DNA of 64,000 nucleotides from Spodoptera frugiperda (lineage: Eukaryota; Arthropoda; Insecta; Lepidoptera; Noctuidae), in assembly GCF_023101765.2 (NCBI RefSeq), contig NC_064219.1, forward strand, positions 9,155,774 to 9,219,773. The letters are read 5' to 3'. The position numbers were made by a program, and so were the translations under genes. The notes beneath the pieces were generated by a model, which was not told where the DNA came from, searched no databases, and saw only the letters and a list, made by a program, of their open reading frames with translations. Below are positions 1 to 12,304 of the stretch, in pieces (position 1 is the first letter of the stretch; each line of letters opens with the position of its first letter).

Positions 1-1416
1 TTCTATTTATTTATCTTGTCATTATTTCGGTATTTCCGAACCCATATGACCTTCAAACCTTCAAGAAACGAGTCTATTTCTTTATAAAAGGCCAGCAACG
101 CACCTGAGTCTTCTCTAGTGTTGCGGCTGTCCATGGGCAGCGCTGATCACTTACCTCGTCTGCTCGTTTGCCACCTATTCCATAAAAAATAATTATGTCT
201 ACTATTATCAGTGTTTCAGTAAAGTCAGTAGCAATTTATTACTTCAGGCAGTGTAATATACTCTTCGGACTATTTCGATTTATTTTCTTATTGATAAATA
301 TAATATATCTGTAAGTGCCAAAGTACCATGAAATTAAAATATATGTATAAAATATGTTATCATAAAGAATAATAAAAGATATAAAACGATTTTAATAAAA
401 AATAAAATAAAATTCAATATTTTATTTGTGTTCTATTACTATTAGATTCCTAATAAAATATATAGGTTTTCATACTTACCTACTTCGCTGGGTGTGTCTA
501 GAAATAGAGCGAAATTTTCAAAAGAGAAGCTCAGGTTAGAACTTGAGGTTTAATATCTCCAGTATTATGTATAACTAGTATATATCTATACATATAATAA
601 AATTATAACAACTCCATGTCTGTACATTACAGATATTTAAGTAAAAAATAAGATGGGGGATCTTTATTCAACCAATAGAAGCGAAAAACATGATTTAAAA
701 AATTTTTGTCTGTCTGTCTGTCTGTCTGTTTGTTGTTCGCTTTTCACGCAAAAACTACTGGACGGATTTTTATGAAACTTTTTTGTTATATAGCTATTAG
801 TCCTGGCTAACATATAGGCTATCCTTTTTTTGGAAATTCGCCCTTTAAGGGGTTTTAAAGGGGAGGAGTAAGTTTGTATGAAACTCCGTCAGTTTTGAAG
901 CTAATTCGATCTATAATATTTTTCTTCCTGACGCTATAACTCCAGAACGCACGAACCGATTTCCACGGTTTTGCATTCGTTGGAAAGGTCTCGGGCTCCG
1001 TGAAGTTTATAGCAAGGAAAAATTCAAGAGAAAAGCAGAAAAACAGGGAAAATCATTGGTGGCGAAACGGAGTTCGCCGGGTTTGCTAGTCTACAATAAT
1101 CTATACATCTACAATAAAAATGAATAATAATACACATATAACAGGGCTTTCCCTTTCATTCAATTTTACTGGCATTTCTTATCTACTGTTGTAACATCAC
1201 TCGCAATCGAAATGAATAATCGACTAAATGTGAAATCGATTTATGTTTAATAATATTACATTATTTTAAAGAGCAATGACACAAAAGAGCATAATGATAA
1301 TTATGTTAATATTTATTTTTTTTGGAACTGCTATGAGATGCTTTAAAATTATGACCTACGAGATAGATTTTTTCATATGTTGTATTTAAAGTGATATATC
1401 TTTATGTTCTTGATAG
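1..1416. other. Intron or upstream sequence of the ankyrin/ASPG-like gene
   Basis: No coding exon identified. Holds a family A SINE-like fragment (86-190) and the Helitron-like element at 640-1090; otherwise AT-rich. Confidence 0.5.
640..1090 (+). mobile_element. Helitron-like element
   Basis: Contains a (TCTG)n tract at 705-728, CTACTGGACGGATTTTTATG, GACGCTATAACTCCAGAACG and GGAAAGGTCTCGGGCTCCG, and ends GCTAGT at 1090. The 3' half is repeated at 27018-27191 and inverted at 51975-52145 and 58803-59020. The 5' boundary is uncertain. Confidence 0.6.
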
Positions 1417-3188
1417 ATATGGGTGCGGATGTCAACGCTGAAGATTCAGAGGGCAAGACTCCTCTTCATGAAGCCATCCTGACTGGAAACCATCAAATGG
1501 TCGAATGTTTACTGGTAAATGGCGCCAACGTGCATTTCAAGACAAGGTATGTAATACAAGAAACAAAGTAAATACTATTTCTGGGCTTATAAACGATAAT
1601 ATTTTTTCTTTCAATGACCTGGTGACCACGGCCACCGCCACGGGGGTCACCGGTGACCGACGTTAGCGGAGGATTTGCCTTCAACGGTTTTCTATTGGCA
1701 GTCAAAGACTTAAACAACTCATTTTTCTTTGGAAATCGAAACGTTCCTTATTAAATAAATACTGCAGATAAGTCCCTTCAGTTCCAGATCGACTGGTTGC
1801 TTGGCATATAATAGCTTCCTCCCTTCTCACATTTGTTAACTTATCTGTCCACATTATAGAAACTAATTATGTATTTATTGGTTTAAAACAGAACCGGCGA
1901 GTGTCCTCTCATCACGGCAGTGTTACGCGAAGATCCTCAAATCATCAACTTACTGCTGAAGTGTGGAGCTCACTTGGCCAGTGCCGACATATACCCGGTC
2001 TCGGAAATCATGACCACAGCTATCAGAACTGGGTCCATATCTAAGTTGGAGTCGTTGAAGTTAGCAGGCGCCAAGTTTGACATAGTGGATGAGCTTCGAC
2101 AGACACCATTACATAAGGTAAGCAAGTTATACGATAAACGATATTTTTTTTGTTTATTTTTAAATTAATAATATAAGTTTCGGAGAGCCATACTTCGGCA
2201 CGAATGAGCCGGCTCGACTGAAGTTATACCACGGCCCTCAGAAAACCAACTTGCAACAACCCGTTCCCGAACAACAACACTTAAAATCCTAACTCACAAA
2301 AAGCCAACAACGCCCTTGTAACGCCTCTGGTGTTTCAAGTGTGCTTGTGCGACGGCGATTGTTTACCATCAGGTAATACGTCTGTTCGATTACAGGCGTG
2401 TTTCATAAAAAATCTAGCTATTATTCAGCAACAGCAACGTCACGCCTTTTATCCCCGAAGGGGTAGGCAGAGGTGCATATTACGGCACGTAATGCCGCTA
2501 TACAATGTACACCCAATTTTCACCAATTGTTTTATAAGTCCCATGTAATAGGGGGTGAACCTATTGCCATATACCGGACACAATTCCAGACTCCGTGCTA
2601 CTATTGAGAAATTTTCGAAAAACCGAAAAAACCCTAGTAATACTTTGCCCGACACGGGAATCGAACCTCGACCAACGAGGCAGTCTTGATTGAGATAGTC
2701 TTGCTATTATCTCAATATTAATATGCGATGTTAATTAGTAAGTTTTCCCAACACTAGTTGTGTATTCTGGGCGATTTCCCGTTTATTTTACTACATATCA
2801 AAAGCGCTTCAACTGTGAGTTATTATAATAACATCGGGTTACTTGGAAATCGAGTCACTGGACTTTCCGTTAAAATGTAGATTACAAGGAAAAAGGGATT
2901 GTTTATTTTGTATCAACAATACTTTCTTCATAACAATATATTCATCTATGGTGTTATAATAGTTAAGAGTACCCAAATGTACATATTCTACACTATCGTT
3001 ACCACATATTTAATTAGCTGCTAATCTCATAATTTTGTCTCCAGGCTGTGCTCTGCAATCGGCCAGAAGCGGCAGAGTTCCTCCTCAGAGAGGGCGTGGA
3101 TAGGGACGCTAAGGATGTCCTAGGCCACAGCCCAGCTGACTACGTGATGAAACTCAATAGGAGAAGCCTCGTCACATATTTTCCCTAA
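1417..3188 (+). CDS. Ankyrin-repeat C-terminus of an L-asparaginase/lysophospholipase-like protein (3' part of gene)
   Basis: Three exons, 1417-1546, 1892-2117 and 3045-3188, join in frame (phases 2 and 0) into about 165 residues ending in TAA. The gene starts upstream of the window. Ankyrin helices are visible: GADVNAEDSEGKTPLHEAI, then a degenerate pair around CPLITAVLREDPQIINLLLK, an atypical spacer (SEIMTTAIRTGS), TPLHKAV and GHSPADYV. The order of canonical repeat, SPL-type repeat, helical spacer and final repeat resembles the C-terminal extension of animal 60 kDa lysophospholipase/L-asparaginase (ASPG). The asparaginase domain itself is not in the window, so this name is inference from repeat order. 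A generic ankyrin protein is the alternative. The gene converges on the minus-strand gene ending at 4034. Confidence 0.72.
2175..2700 (+). mobile_element. Adjacent family A and family B SINE-like repeats
   Basis: About 2175-2420 carries the family A blocks (AAATCCTAACTCACAAAAAG, TTACCATCAGGTAATACGTC). About 2430-2700 carries family B (GTAATGCCGCTATACAATGT, GACTCCGTGCTACTATTGAG, GGGAATCGAACC, GAGGCAGTCTTGATTGAG). Both lie in the last intron of the ankyrin/ASPG-like gene. Confidence 0.65.
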
Positions 3189-3653
3189 ACATTCGCCAAT
3201 TGAACCATTAAAGTATTTCCTTTGGATCTGAGCTTTCAAAGACTTTGTAGCGCCACACGACAACAGTTGTGATTAATTTTCACTCGTTTCTTTGCTTGTG
3301 GGTTGTGCTTGTCCTGTGCCGTGAATATTATGTTGGGATTAAAATTAGAGATTATGAGTTGGCTCTATTTTATATTATTTATGTGTAGGTAAAAGGCTAT
3401 GAATGTGAAACAAGTTGCGCAACTGTAGCGCTTCTTAAACATGTGATATGTTGCGTGGAACACGTCGGTACGTTTAGACATGTTTATAAAGTACCTAATC
3501 GTGGTTTGTTTTGTATAGTTTTGGCTTTGTTATCAATGTGATTACTTAAATTTATATGAAAATAGTACAATAGGATGATTATTAAATGAATTAATTCAGA
3601 AACTATTTATATTATGATATTTATTTCAGTTTTATTCATTATACTTTTAAACA

Positions 3654-3659
3654 AATAAA
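3654..3659 (+). terminator. Polyadenylation signal of the ankyrin/ASPG-like gene
   Basis: AATAAA lies about 465 bases after the TAA at 3186-3188 and is the first canonical signal in the downstream AT-rich stretch. It fits a 3' UTR of roughly 480 bases. Confidence 0.5.
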
Positions 3660-4032
3660 AGTGGTGCATTATCTTTGACATATTTTTTTATTACATTTAT
3701 GCTTAAACTTAAAATAACTTAAGATTTCTGAATTCTAAGAAGGACATTTTAAAGTAGAATTTTTATTGTAAAGTACTTGAGTATACTTTTTCTCGTATTG
3801 GACACGCGAATTTGGAAAACGACAAGAATACATCGAGATTTTGTGATTTTTTCTTAAAGATACAAATATACCCTTTCGCTCAAAGAATTCGTTCATCGTT
3901 CATTGACAAAATTTCCAAAGCTGGTTAATTTGCCTAACACCTTATATCCAGGTTTGATCCAGACAATTCTTATTAATCTACAAATGCGAGGTACGAGTAT
4001 GAGCATTAGGACAAATCACAAAGTGCCAACAT

Positions 4033-4038
4033 TTTATT
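4033..4038 (-). terminator. AATAAA overlapping the stop codon of the DM4/12-like gene
   Basis: On the minus strand the last codons read AAA-TAA-A, so the stop TAA is inside a canonical AATAAA. No other canonical signal was noticed in the next 100 bases, so this may be the working signal and the 3' UTR would be only tens of bases long. Confidence 0.35.
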
Positions 4039-7000
4039 TGAAACCTGGTGTGTTGGTGAGTATAGCTAGGTTAGTCATTAACATTGGTACATGGTGTTCC
4101 TGGAGAGGGCATGGTGCGTAACTGCTGCAGCTTCGTCCGTGCCGGCCGGAGATCATCGCGTCTTCCACCGCCGAAGAATTCACGATTGACGCCAGAAGTC
4201 TGTTGCTGAATTTTTTTAAGAATGAGGATCATTAATTATCCTTTAGATTCTGAATCTTTAGGGTTCTGTGCTACATAATTATATGTAGATAGACCTAATA
4301 CAAACTAGTAAAATGTATAAGGTACAGAAGTGCAGTTGAATAGTTGTCAGTGTGTAACACTACTGTCTGCTTTCAGGGGCAGTAATTAGGTACACTACTC
4401 ATCTCTTTGATACTTGATACCGCTAATACAAAAATTATAGTTTTTTTTTAAATAAACTAGCTAGCTTAGTACCCCCTACATGGTTTCACTCAAAACTATG
4501 AGTACTAAGTTTTAGAAAGTTAATTGTTAACTTACTTCACAATTTGATTGATAATCTCCCGAGGATTAGCATATTCTTGTTGAGCAGCCCAGCAAGCCAC
4601 CCTGAGCGGACATCCTCGGAGTCCATGGCTGCCTGACAGCATTTGGTGAGCGAAGTCCAATACAGCATCAGCACTGAATTCCGCGTTATCTAAAACTTAA
4701 TTAATTTTTCGTTAATTCTTGAAAAATACCTATTATGGAGTACTTACGATACTTTATTTTCTCTATCTAATAGTTAATTGTTAGTTTTTATCATGTTGCT
4801 TTCCGATCGAAGATCGTGTACCATAATATTTACAACTAGCTTCCGCCCGCGACTCCGTCCGCGCGGATGTCGGTCTCGCGTGGAAGTTTTATTTCTCCAT
4901 TTTGAGTAACTCTGACAATGACATCTTTTAAAAATATCTATTGATTGGACCCAAATACGGCGAGGCCCATAATAATTAAGGAAATCCCTCTATTGAGCTA
5001 CTGCTGTTGAGCTCGAGTTCTGTAGAATAAAACAGAAAAATAAAGAATTTTTTCTACGTATTTTTCAAGGATAAAAAGTATCATATTTTATGCCCAGGAT
5101 AGTAAGGTATAATTATACCAAGTTTCATCGAAATCGAACCGTTAGTTTTCACGTGATGCCTGAACATACAGACAGACAGACAAAAAAAATCACATATATT
5201 TGGGTTTGGTATCGATCCAGTAACACCCCCTGCTATTTATTTTTTCAATATTTTCAATGTACAGAATTGACCCTTCTACAGATTTATTAGGTATATGTAT
5301 AGATATTATAATAAATAAATACATAAACTCTACCACTACTCCGTTGGTGTAATGACATGAAGTCCTAAGTTCAGACTCTGCTTCAGAGAAGAATAAATTA
5401 GAGAATTTTATAAATATTTTTGGGATATAAATCGGTTGTATAAATCTGCAAATGTCCGCATGTCTGCATATTTAGTGAACCAAAGAGTACAAATTCTACG
5501 AATACTTTATAAGCTGGTCAAACGACAGAAATATGTTTTCTATAAAAAATCTTGTTGGTTACGTTTCTATTTTCAAGTAACACAAAATGTCACCAACACG
5601 TCAGTAGTATAAAAGATAAAGAAAACACCACACAGTTTCGGGTTACAAAATAAAATTATCAGTGCCAATAGTGATGATTTACTTTCCATAGTTTGAGAAA
5701 ACTATTTAAGATCTACCGTAAGTATTTTGTCTATAAATCGATGTAAAGTTTCCTTAATATCTTTATATAATTGTACTTCAATTTGTTTGAGGTGTACTGT
5801 AGTGACAGAGTTGGATTGTCGTTTGAGTATTTGGGCAACAAGTTCTTTATATCATTAAAATTTGAGAATTTTATTAAGTGTTCACACGTCTACAAAAGTA
5901 ATTTCTATTCTATATGCATAAATGTGTCGATTTGATTAGTAGCTCATTTAATTTTAAGGCATCGCGTAAACCTAACACAAGTTTTTCTAAATAATATTTG
6001 TTAAATAATTGTTCCTAACCATTGAGTTTCAAGAACTGATGTGATATTCTGACACAAAACTGTTGAACTCGGCAGGTCATGGAGCAAATGTACCTGATTG
6101 AGATATTCATAGACAAAGTGACCGTGTTTGCAAGCGATGACGAAGAAGGCACCAAAAATAAGAACCTCATTATCAAAATTGGTTTTGGGCCTAAAGTACA
6201 ATTTATTATCAAAGAAGGTCAATTAGCTGTCGTCGAGAGACCAGATGATGTTATCGTAACTGATGAAAAATCTGGTCGCAGACAATGGTCAAGAACTATA
6301 CGAGTTGGTAAATCTTATCTTTTTCCTGCTCATCCTGACACAATTCTTCAAACATTAAGTAAATTTCCATTAGAAGTAGAAGTTTGGAACGACGATGACA
6401 CTGAACTTGAAAACAATACGTACATTGGTGTTGGCAGTATGCACTGGGATAGACAGTTTTTCTTTATGTTGAAAGAAACGAAAGATTCCTGCAAGATACA
6501 CGAACCGTTGTCAATTAAAAGTAAAGTTCCCCTAATGGCTGAATGTTGCTGTAAACAATGTGGAGAGATTGATTTTATTCTTCGTTTGAGTGCTTTAGGA
6601 AACAGTATAATCACGGAATTTCAACAACTAATGAAAGATCCAGAATCGTTTGTATTTAGGACTAACAAAGCACCGAGTATGTTTGAGTGCAAAAGAATAG
6701 AAGGCGATGACCCCAACTTTTGTATGGTTGGTAGTCTGTATGAGACTACCACGTTAGAAGACCCAGATATTGTTGATAGATTACAAAATAAGATTGAAGT
6801 GTGTACTGAACTGCAAAGTTGTGGTATGGTTAACAAACCGGATCAATACGTGTGTGATCACACTGGTAAAGATTCAGCGACTACTAAAAAGTATGCAATA
6901 GACAAGATAAGAATGGGTGATATTAGAGGCCCATGTGGTAATACCAATTGTGCTTTAGCACATAAAGTGAGGAAATATATCAGAGCTCTGGATACTTATA

Positions 7001-10000
7001 AGGCAAAAGCAACTGGTATTGTGGATACGAAGCCAGGTGATGATAGAAAAATATGTGGGAAATGTGTTTGCAAGGACGACCGCTGGCACAGAGACACCTG
7101 CCCGGATAAAACACAGATGAAGGTCAAATGCAAAGGTTGCGAGGGGACGGCCGAGCCTGGTAACACCTGTGAAGATAAAAGAGAGAGACTTTTTGGCACA
7201 GGAGCAACCCCGCAAACGAGTAACACGCAAATTAATTATGTTATTAGTATTACAAAATTTCGAGATAATAAAAAAGGCTTGTTTGGACAAGATACTATAG
7301 TTGAGAATTGTTTTGGTGCAAAGTTAAATAGTTCGGTTGATGATGACAACAATGCCCCTGAAGACCTATACCTATCTTCCAACGGGGAGTGTAGTTGTCG
7401 TCAGTCGGATACACCCAGAACCGTGGGAAGTAAGACTACGACGACTACGTATAGTGTGGGCACCAATAATCCAATGATATACAATTATGAAGGTAGTGCT
7501 CGAAGACACAGTAGAAGAATGTCAACCGTGGGGTCAGGCACAGCAACAAATTATGCAATGACATATAATGTAGGTACCAGTACAGGTGCCGCAGAGCCTA
7601 GGCGTAGAGTGCAAGTTTTTAATTGCGAAGTAGCTGACGATAAAGAATGCAAGTGCAATCCGAAAAAGCCAGGCCCCCCTTGCAAAACGTTTGATTGTGA
7701 TTGTTTATCAGAAACAGAAAACATGCTGGCTAGGAAATTACATCGACCGTACTGTCCGTCATATAAACACAAAGTTAATTGTCCCGTTACTATGATGCAC
7801 GAAGAGGAAGAACTAAAGAAGAACGAAGAAGATGAAGAAGAGGTAACTCCTCTGCCATACGGCTTACCACCGATTCAACTAGGCCCATGCCCCGTCTTAG
7901 GAAGACCGTGCACAGTGCCCGACGGCTTTGCCAGGATGTATAAGAATGCTCAGCTACCAACCCAACCATACAGTTTCAGTGAAGATGGTAAAGTGTGCTG
8001 TTCCAAGGAATACGAAAGAATAAAGAAGGCTATAAGAGAATACATGAAATACGAAAAAGATAACGATTTCCGCTGCATCAACAAATTTGATGTAGACACA
8101 GAGAGACGCTGTTGTGACAAAGAACAAGTATTGATGTCGCTAATGGGGAAAGCATGCTGTGGTTCACATAAAATGGCTATTCAAGACAAATTTGCCGAAG
8201 ACAAAAGGGACTAATAATTTCATTGATGTTTTATTTTGTAACCTGATTATATCTTTTATACAACTGGCAATATTTGTTTGATTTAAATAGAATCTTAGAG
8301 CAAGAAGAAGCATTAGGTATCGACGCAGCTTAGATACAATTTAATGGTTGGTTAGATTAACTGTAGGTAGTGTTCGTTATCTCTGTGGCTTATTATTTTA
8401 ATAAAATTATTCATAATTGTTTAGAAAATTTTATTCCCTGAAGCAAAATGCAGGAAAAGGAAGGAGAAAGGGAGAATGAGAAGGAGAGGAAGAAAAAGAA
8501 GAAGAATACTTCTTCGAAATACAACTATAATTTTGGCGATCTTTACCCTGGTAAATAAATTGTATTCCTATTTATTATGCATGTCTCTCAATCTAGCTCT
8601 CGTGGTTTTCATCTTTTGTTACTTTGTTGTAAATATATTTACTGTTATTAATTCATATAAATTGTAATCAAATATACTGCTATTGAACCAGTAAACGAAT
8701 TCATTTACGTTACAATAAAATTGACATGTATCAATCCAGTATTTTTTTAGGGAACGATATACATTTCTGTTTTAATTATTTTATTTTTTGTAGGAGTATG
8801 TATCGGGCACAAGCACTGTCTTTCCCAGAAACCAGCTCTGCAAGTGCCTCCAACCATGGGCTGGTTGTGGAATGCGCCAAACGTGCCAGGCATGAAGGTA
8901 CTCCATGTTTATTATTTACTCCATTCTCTGTTTAATCCGCGAAAACGTTCATTTAATTTTACACCACCATTTCGCCAGTTACGAAACTGGCTAGATAAAA
9001 CTATAATAAGAATGAAGTAGGATGACTTATTTTAATTAAAGTGTCATTAATATTGAGATGGTGTTCTTGTGCACCTAATATGTACCTCTGTTAATTTTTA
9101 TTCCACTGTATATGAATATTCCTATATTTATCTACTAGTGTAACTTATTACATACATTTTTTATTTGGTACGTTTAGTCTGTTCGCCGCGGTTGGTCACC
9201 AGGCGTCATTGGAAAAAGTGTGGCGAAAGTGATGACGTTTAAATTTGCACGTGGCGGTCCCGATAAAGACAAAAATAAAAAGAAGAAAAAGAAAGGGAAC
9301 AGGCCAGGTGGTACTGGTGGTGATGTGGGTGGAGGAGACTCCGAACCTGAAGAGGCTTTGGAGCCGAAACCCACACTCAAGGTCCAAAGGAAAGGCGATG
9401 TTTTTACTATCCAGGTAATGGTCCATTTTAATTATTTATTTCGTGGAATAAGCCGGTTAATGAGCAGACAGATCACTTGATGGTAAGCAATTGGCACCGT
9501 CCATAGACACCAAAGGCGGTACAAGTGTGTTACTGGCCTTTGGAGGTTACGAATTTGCGGTAATTGAGGAGGAGGGTAATTGGCCTCCAGTAATCTCACC
9601 CACGCGAGGATACACAACGCCAGCGTTGTTTTGTGCATGGCTCTCCCACACTTAGGATGCCACTGATTTTACTGAACACAAATAATATAATGGATAGATT
9701 CTGGTAAGATTGTATACTGTCGAGTTAGTTTCTAATAAAATAATTATTCTAGTTACTTGTTAATTATTTTCAGGTGTCTCCATTAAAAGACTTGACTGAT
9801 ATTTTGCCTAACGAAGATCCATATGTAGACTGTGATCCAATGGTTTTCAAAATTATAAAGAAGAGAAGTCCAGAAGAACAAGCGAAAGTCGAAGCGAGAA
9901 AAATGGTAAAATTGAAGAAACAGCGAGATGCAGAAATTCGGAAGGCTCTTGCGGAGGCCGTGGAGGATATATGCAAGTGTGCGTACATGGATGTGTACTG

Positions 10001-11758
10001 TAACGACATGTCCGCTATAGATCGGGTTATTGACAGCTGTCCAGCGTTTAAAGAGCCTGATTGTATTTGTAAAGAAGAGTCACTGAGTTCTTTATCAAGT
10101 AACGCGACCTGGGACATAGAGTACACGCCACCGTTTGGATGCTTCGACTTGGCGCCCAGAAAACGGAAAACGTACATTCATGTGGAGACGCAATACATAC
10201 CGGCAGACGCTGGGATCGTGGAGCCGCCACCACCGAAACCAAGATGTAAGAGATCATGCGCCTCGATCCGACCAAAGAGGAGAATATCTAGGAAGAGTTG
10301 CTGTGGTCCTTGTGCATGCTGATTCCAGTTTTATATGTTTTGGTGTAGATGAAGTAATACCTACGCTTTCATACATCTCACTAGATTTTTAATATGAATG
10401 CCATACAGTCTCAAATCGATTAGTAGTTGTTAAATATTATTAAGTGGAGTCTTTCTTTAAATTATCTTTAAAAATGTTCTACCGTTGAATAGAAAGATGT
10501 GTGAAGAAGATTTTCTTTTTCTTTCTACTGTTAAATGATAGGTCAACCAAATTAAAATATATTTGAGAACACCAATCTTGATTAATGTTTTTATTAAAAA
10601 TAGTTTTTTGCTTATTTTTTTATAATAGGTGTTACAGTTTACTTACTTCTTCCATATCGTTCATTAGTTTCATGAGCGTAATATTTGAGGATGAAGGGCA
10701 CTGCAATACTGGTTCCTAACACGACTGCACCGCCCAGAGCCAAGGATGCTGGGTTGATGTTTATCGTTGGAAAGTCCTGGCAAAATTTATTTCAGATCAA
10801 ATAACTACAGATACAGGTGTGTTAATATTAAAATTAATAGATGGTACTTATTCAAAATGAGGGAATGATATCTGAAGTTGACCAGAAGTAAAATTGACCA
10901 GCACAACATTTTTTGCTGATCTTTTTTTAGGGTTCCGTAGGCGAATGGTAAAAAACGGAACCCTTATAGATTCGTCATGTTTTATACTTAATAGGATGGC
11001 CACCATCTCGCCTGGTGATAAGCGATGATGTGCCTGCATGGTTTCAAATTAACAAGGCACAATTATGCAGATTTTGTAGCTGTATCTAACTATCTTACTC
11101 AATAATGAAAAAAAAATCTTTTTTAAAAGACAAGTTTAAAATTGAAAACAACATACCAAGAGTCCATACGCCGAGTTCATAGTTTTCTTCACAGGTATGC
11201 TTAAAAATGGGACGGTAAAGTCCAGATCTATCTGGAATTAGAAGAGAAAATTTGTTTCTTTAAGTACTTGTAATCTAAAATTGGAGCTGATTATTAAAAA
11301 GTTTTCAACGAAAACTAAAATTGTTGTGTAGTGTTAACACGGAAACATAATATTTTATATAACATAGCTATATTGTTGAAATCCTTTAATGCACAAAAAC
11401 TCTGCGATAGACAGACAGACAGGTGTAAAAGGATCGACAGTGCAATTTTTTTATTAAAATATAAATAAAAAAATATTGTTAATACAATTACAATTTCAAA
11501 GTGTATTTTTTTATTAATTAAAATCTACAAACAGCAACATTTTGGAACGATTTTTCTAGTTTTAAATGCTTCTCTAGCCTATTCACTTTATAGTAGGATT
11601 TTTTTATTAATTCAAATTAAATGTCTAATTACCTTTATATCCTCGTTTAGAGTATTAAAAGTGAACAACTTCCCCTGTCTTCCTTCCCTCCTTTTCCTCA
11701 CATCCTCACTCCTCACCGTTAACATCAAAATACATAAAACAACCGACACTTTTGACAT
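4034..11758 (-). CDS. Small membrane/secreted protein with DM4/12-like cysteine pattern; host of a nested gene
   Basis: Five minus-strand exons, 11758-11633, 11231-11157, 10776-10647, 4689-4536 and 4205-4034, join with phases 0, 0, 1, 2 into 218 residues. The start ATG begins a signal-like segment (MSKVSVVLCILMLTV). Exon 3 carries a hydrophobic span (LALGGAVVLGTSIAVPFIL) followed by YGR. Exons 4 and 5 carry CPLRVAC (C-x5-C) and CSSYAPCPL (C-x5-C), resembling the insect DM4/12 family (PF07841). The plus-strand gene at 15548-18383 has the same order, the same AGAA|GTAAGT donor after YGR and matching later phases, which supports skipping the 5.9 kb intron to reach exon 4. If that donor were not used, translation would stop three codons on at 10641-10639. 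The intron holds the DUF4788/DUF4776-like gene. Function unknown. Confidence 0.75.
4836..5235 (+). mobile_element. RTE-like LINE 3' tail
   Basis: Starts CTAGCTTCCGCCCGCGACTC and includes AATTATACCAAGTTTCATCG, a CAGACAGACAGACA run and GGTATCGATCCAGTAACACC. The inverted relative is at 37490-37820. It lies in the long intron of the DM4/12-like gene, upstream of the nested gene's promoter. Confidence 0.6.
5608..5717 (+). promoter_or_regulatory. Promoter and untranslated first exon of the DUF4788/DUF4776-like gene
   Basis: TATAAAAG is at 5608-5615. About 30 bases on, a likely untranslated exon (near 5638-5717) ends in a strong donor, ACC|GTAAGT. The matching acceptor GGCAG is at 6071-6075, three bases before the ATG at 6079. 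TATA spacing, donor and acceptor agree with each other; no transcript was available to confirm. Confidence 0.45.
6079..10322 (+). CDS. Cysteine-rich DUF4788/DUF4776-like protein, nested in an intron of the opposite-strand gene
   Basis: Exon 1 is an open frame 6079-8214 (711 codons), followed by exons 8454-8550, 8794-8897, 9178-9414 and 9774-10322, the last four joining in frame with good splice sites. The N-terminal 180 residues are a beta-rich domain ending in CCCKQCGEID. Then come Cys-rich linkers, a PYGLPPIQLGPCPVLGRPC stretch and CCSKEY. The later exons give GDLYPG-VCIGHKHC, MGWLWN, RRGWSPG, a Lys-rich run and DPYVDCDPMVFKI, ending CCGPCAC. From memory this matches the insect DUF4788 plus DUF4776 arrangement, in which fly members are testis-biased. 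The junction from exon 1 is uncertain: the frame stops at 8212-8214 with no good donor beyond it. CAA|GTATTG at 8127/8128 is phase 0 and fits the next exon but drops conserved-looking sequence. Separate genes are possible, since an ATG lies at 8448. Confidence 0.72.
8399..8404 (+). terminator. Candidate internal polyadenylation signal after the 711-codon frame
   Basis: AATAAA lies about 185 bases after the stop at 8212-8214 and before the acceptor at 8453. If used, it would end a short transcript encoding only the first exon product. Confidence 0.3.
9430..9660 (+). mobile_element. SINE-like repeat in the last intron of the DUF4788/DUF4776-like gene
   Basis: Contains TGAGCAGACAGATCACTTGA, GGTAAGCAATTGGCACCGTC, GGTACAAGTGTGTTACTGGC and CGTTGTTTTGTGCATGGCTC, related in style to family A. 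It splits an intron flanked by good splice sites at 9415 and 9773. Confidence 0.5.
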
Positions 11759-12304
11759 TTTGAATATTTCGAATCACATTTTTAATTGAGCCAATAATCT
11801 GTGATGCTCGCACCAAACCTTAAGACTGTTTGTCACAATTTTTATGTTGTTTTCATTTAAAATGGTGAAAGAACTTAATGAGCGTGACAACGAACAAGTT
11901 TCCGTGTATTGTTTGACAAAATAACATGTCGCCTCACAAGTTAGATGTTTGTGAAATTATTGTGGTGATGTATGAATGTATAGACAGGACAACAGCAGAC
12001 AACAATAAAATAATAAGAAGCTGAGTTTTTGTGATCATTACGGGTCTATGATTATTAAATCACTTCATAAGTGAAGTGTTTGATGTGCAAAAGGGTCAGT
12101 AATAACGCAGAGTGTATGCTAAAAGGCTCAGGACTTATCCTATTACATGGGACTTTTAACATAACCGGTGAAAATTCTTCAGTAGATATATCTCTAAATA
12201 CCCTTTTCGATATTAAAAGGGTACCTAAGTATATACCTAAATACTCGTACATTGATTTGTTAGTACAAAATAATATTTATAGAAACAATAAAGTCACACG
12301 TTTT

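Noticed and set aside
6955..7290. Minus-strand open frame of 111 codons inside the DUF4788/DUF4776-like gene
   Set aside because: It is the antisense shadow of a strongly coding plus-strand frame, without its own splice sites, promoter or family match.
9770..10177. Minus-strand open frame of 135 codons
   Set aside because: Shadow of the last exon of the plus-strand gene, which joins in frame to its neighbours and keeps the family motif DPYVDC.
10639..10646. End of the minus-strand DM4/12-like gene at the TAA just after YGR
   Set aside because: The stop lies inside a strong GTAAGT donor context, the paralogue uses the identical donor, and matching exons with the right phase occur at 4689 and 4205. 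Kept only as an alternative.
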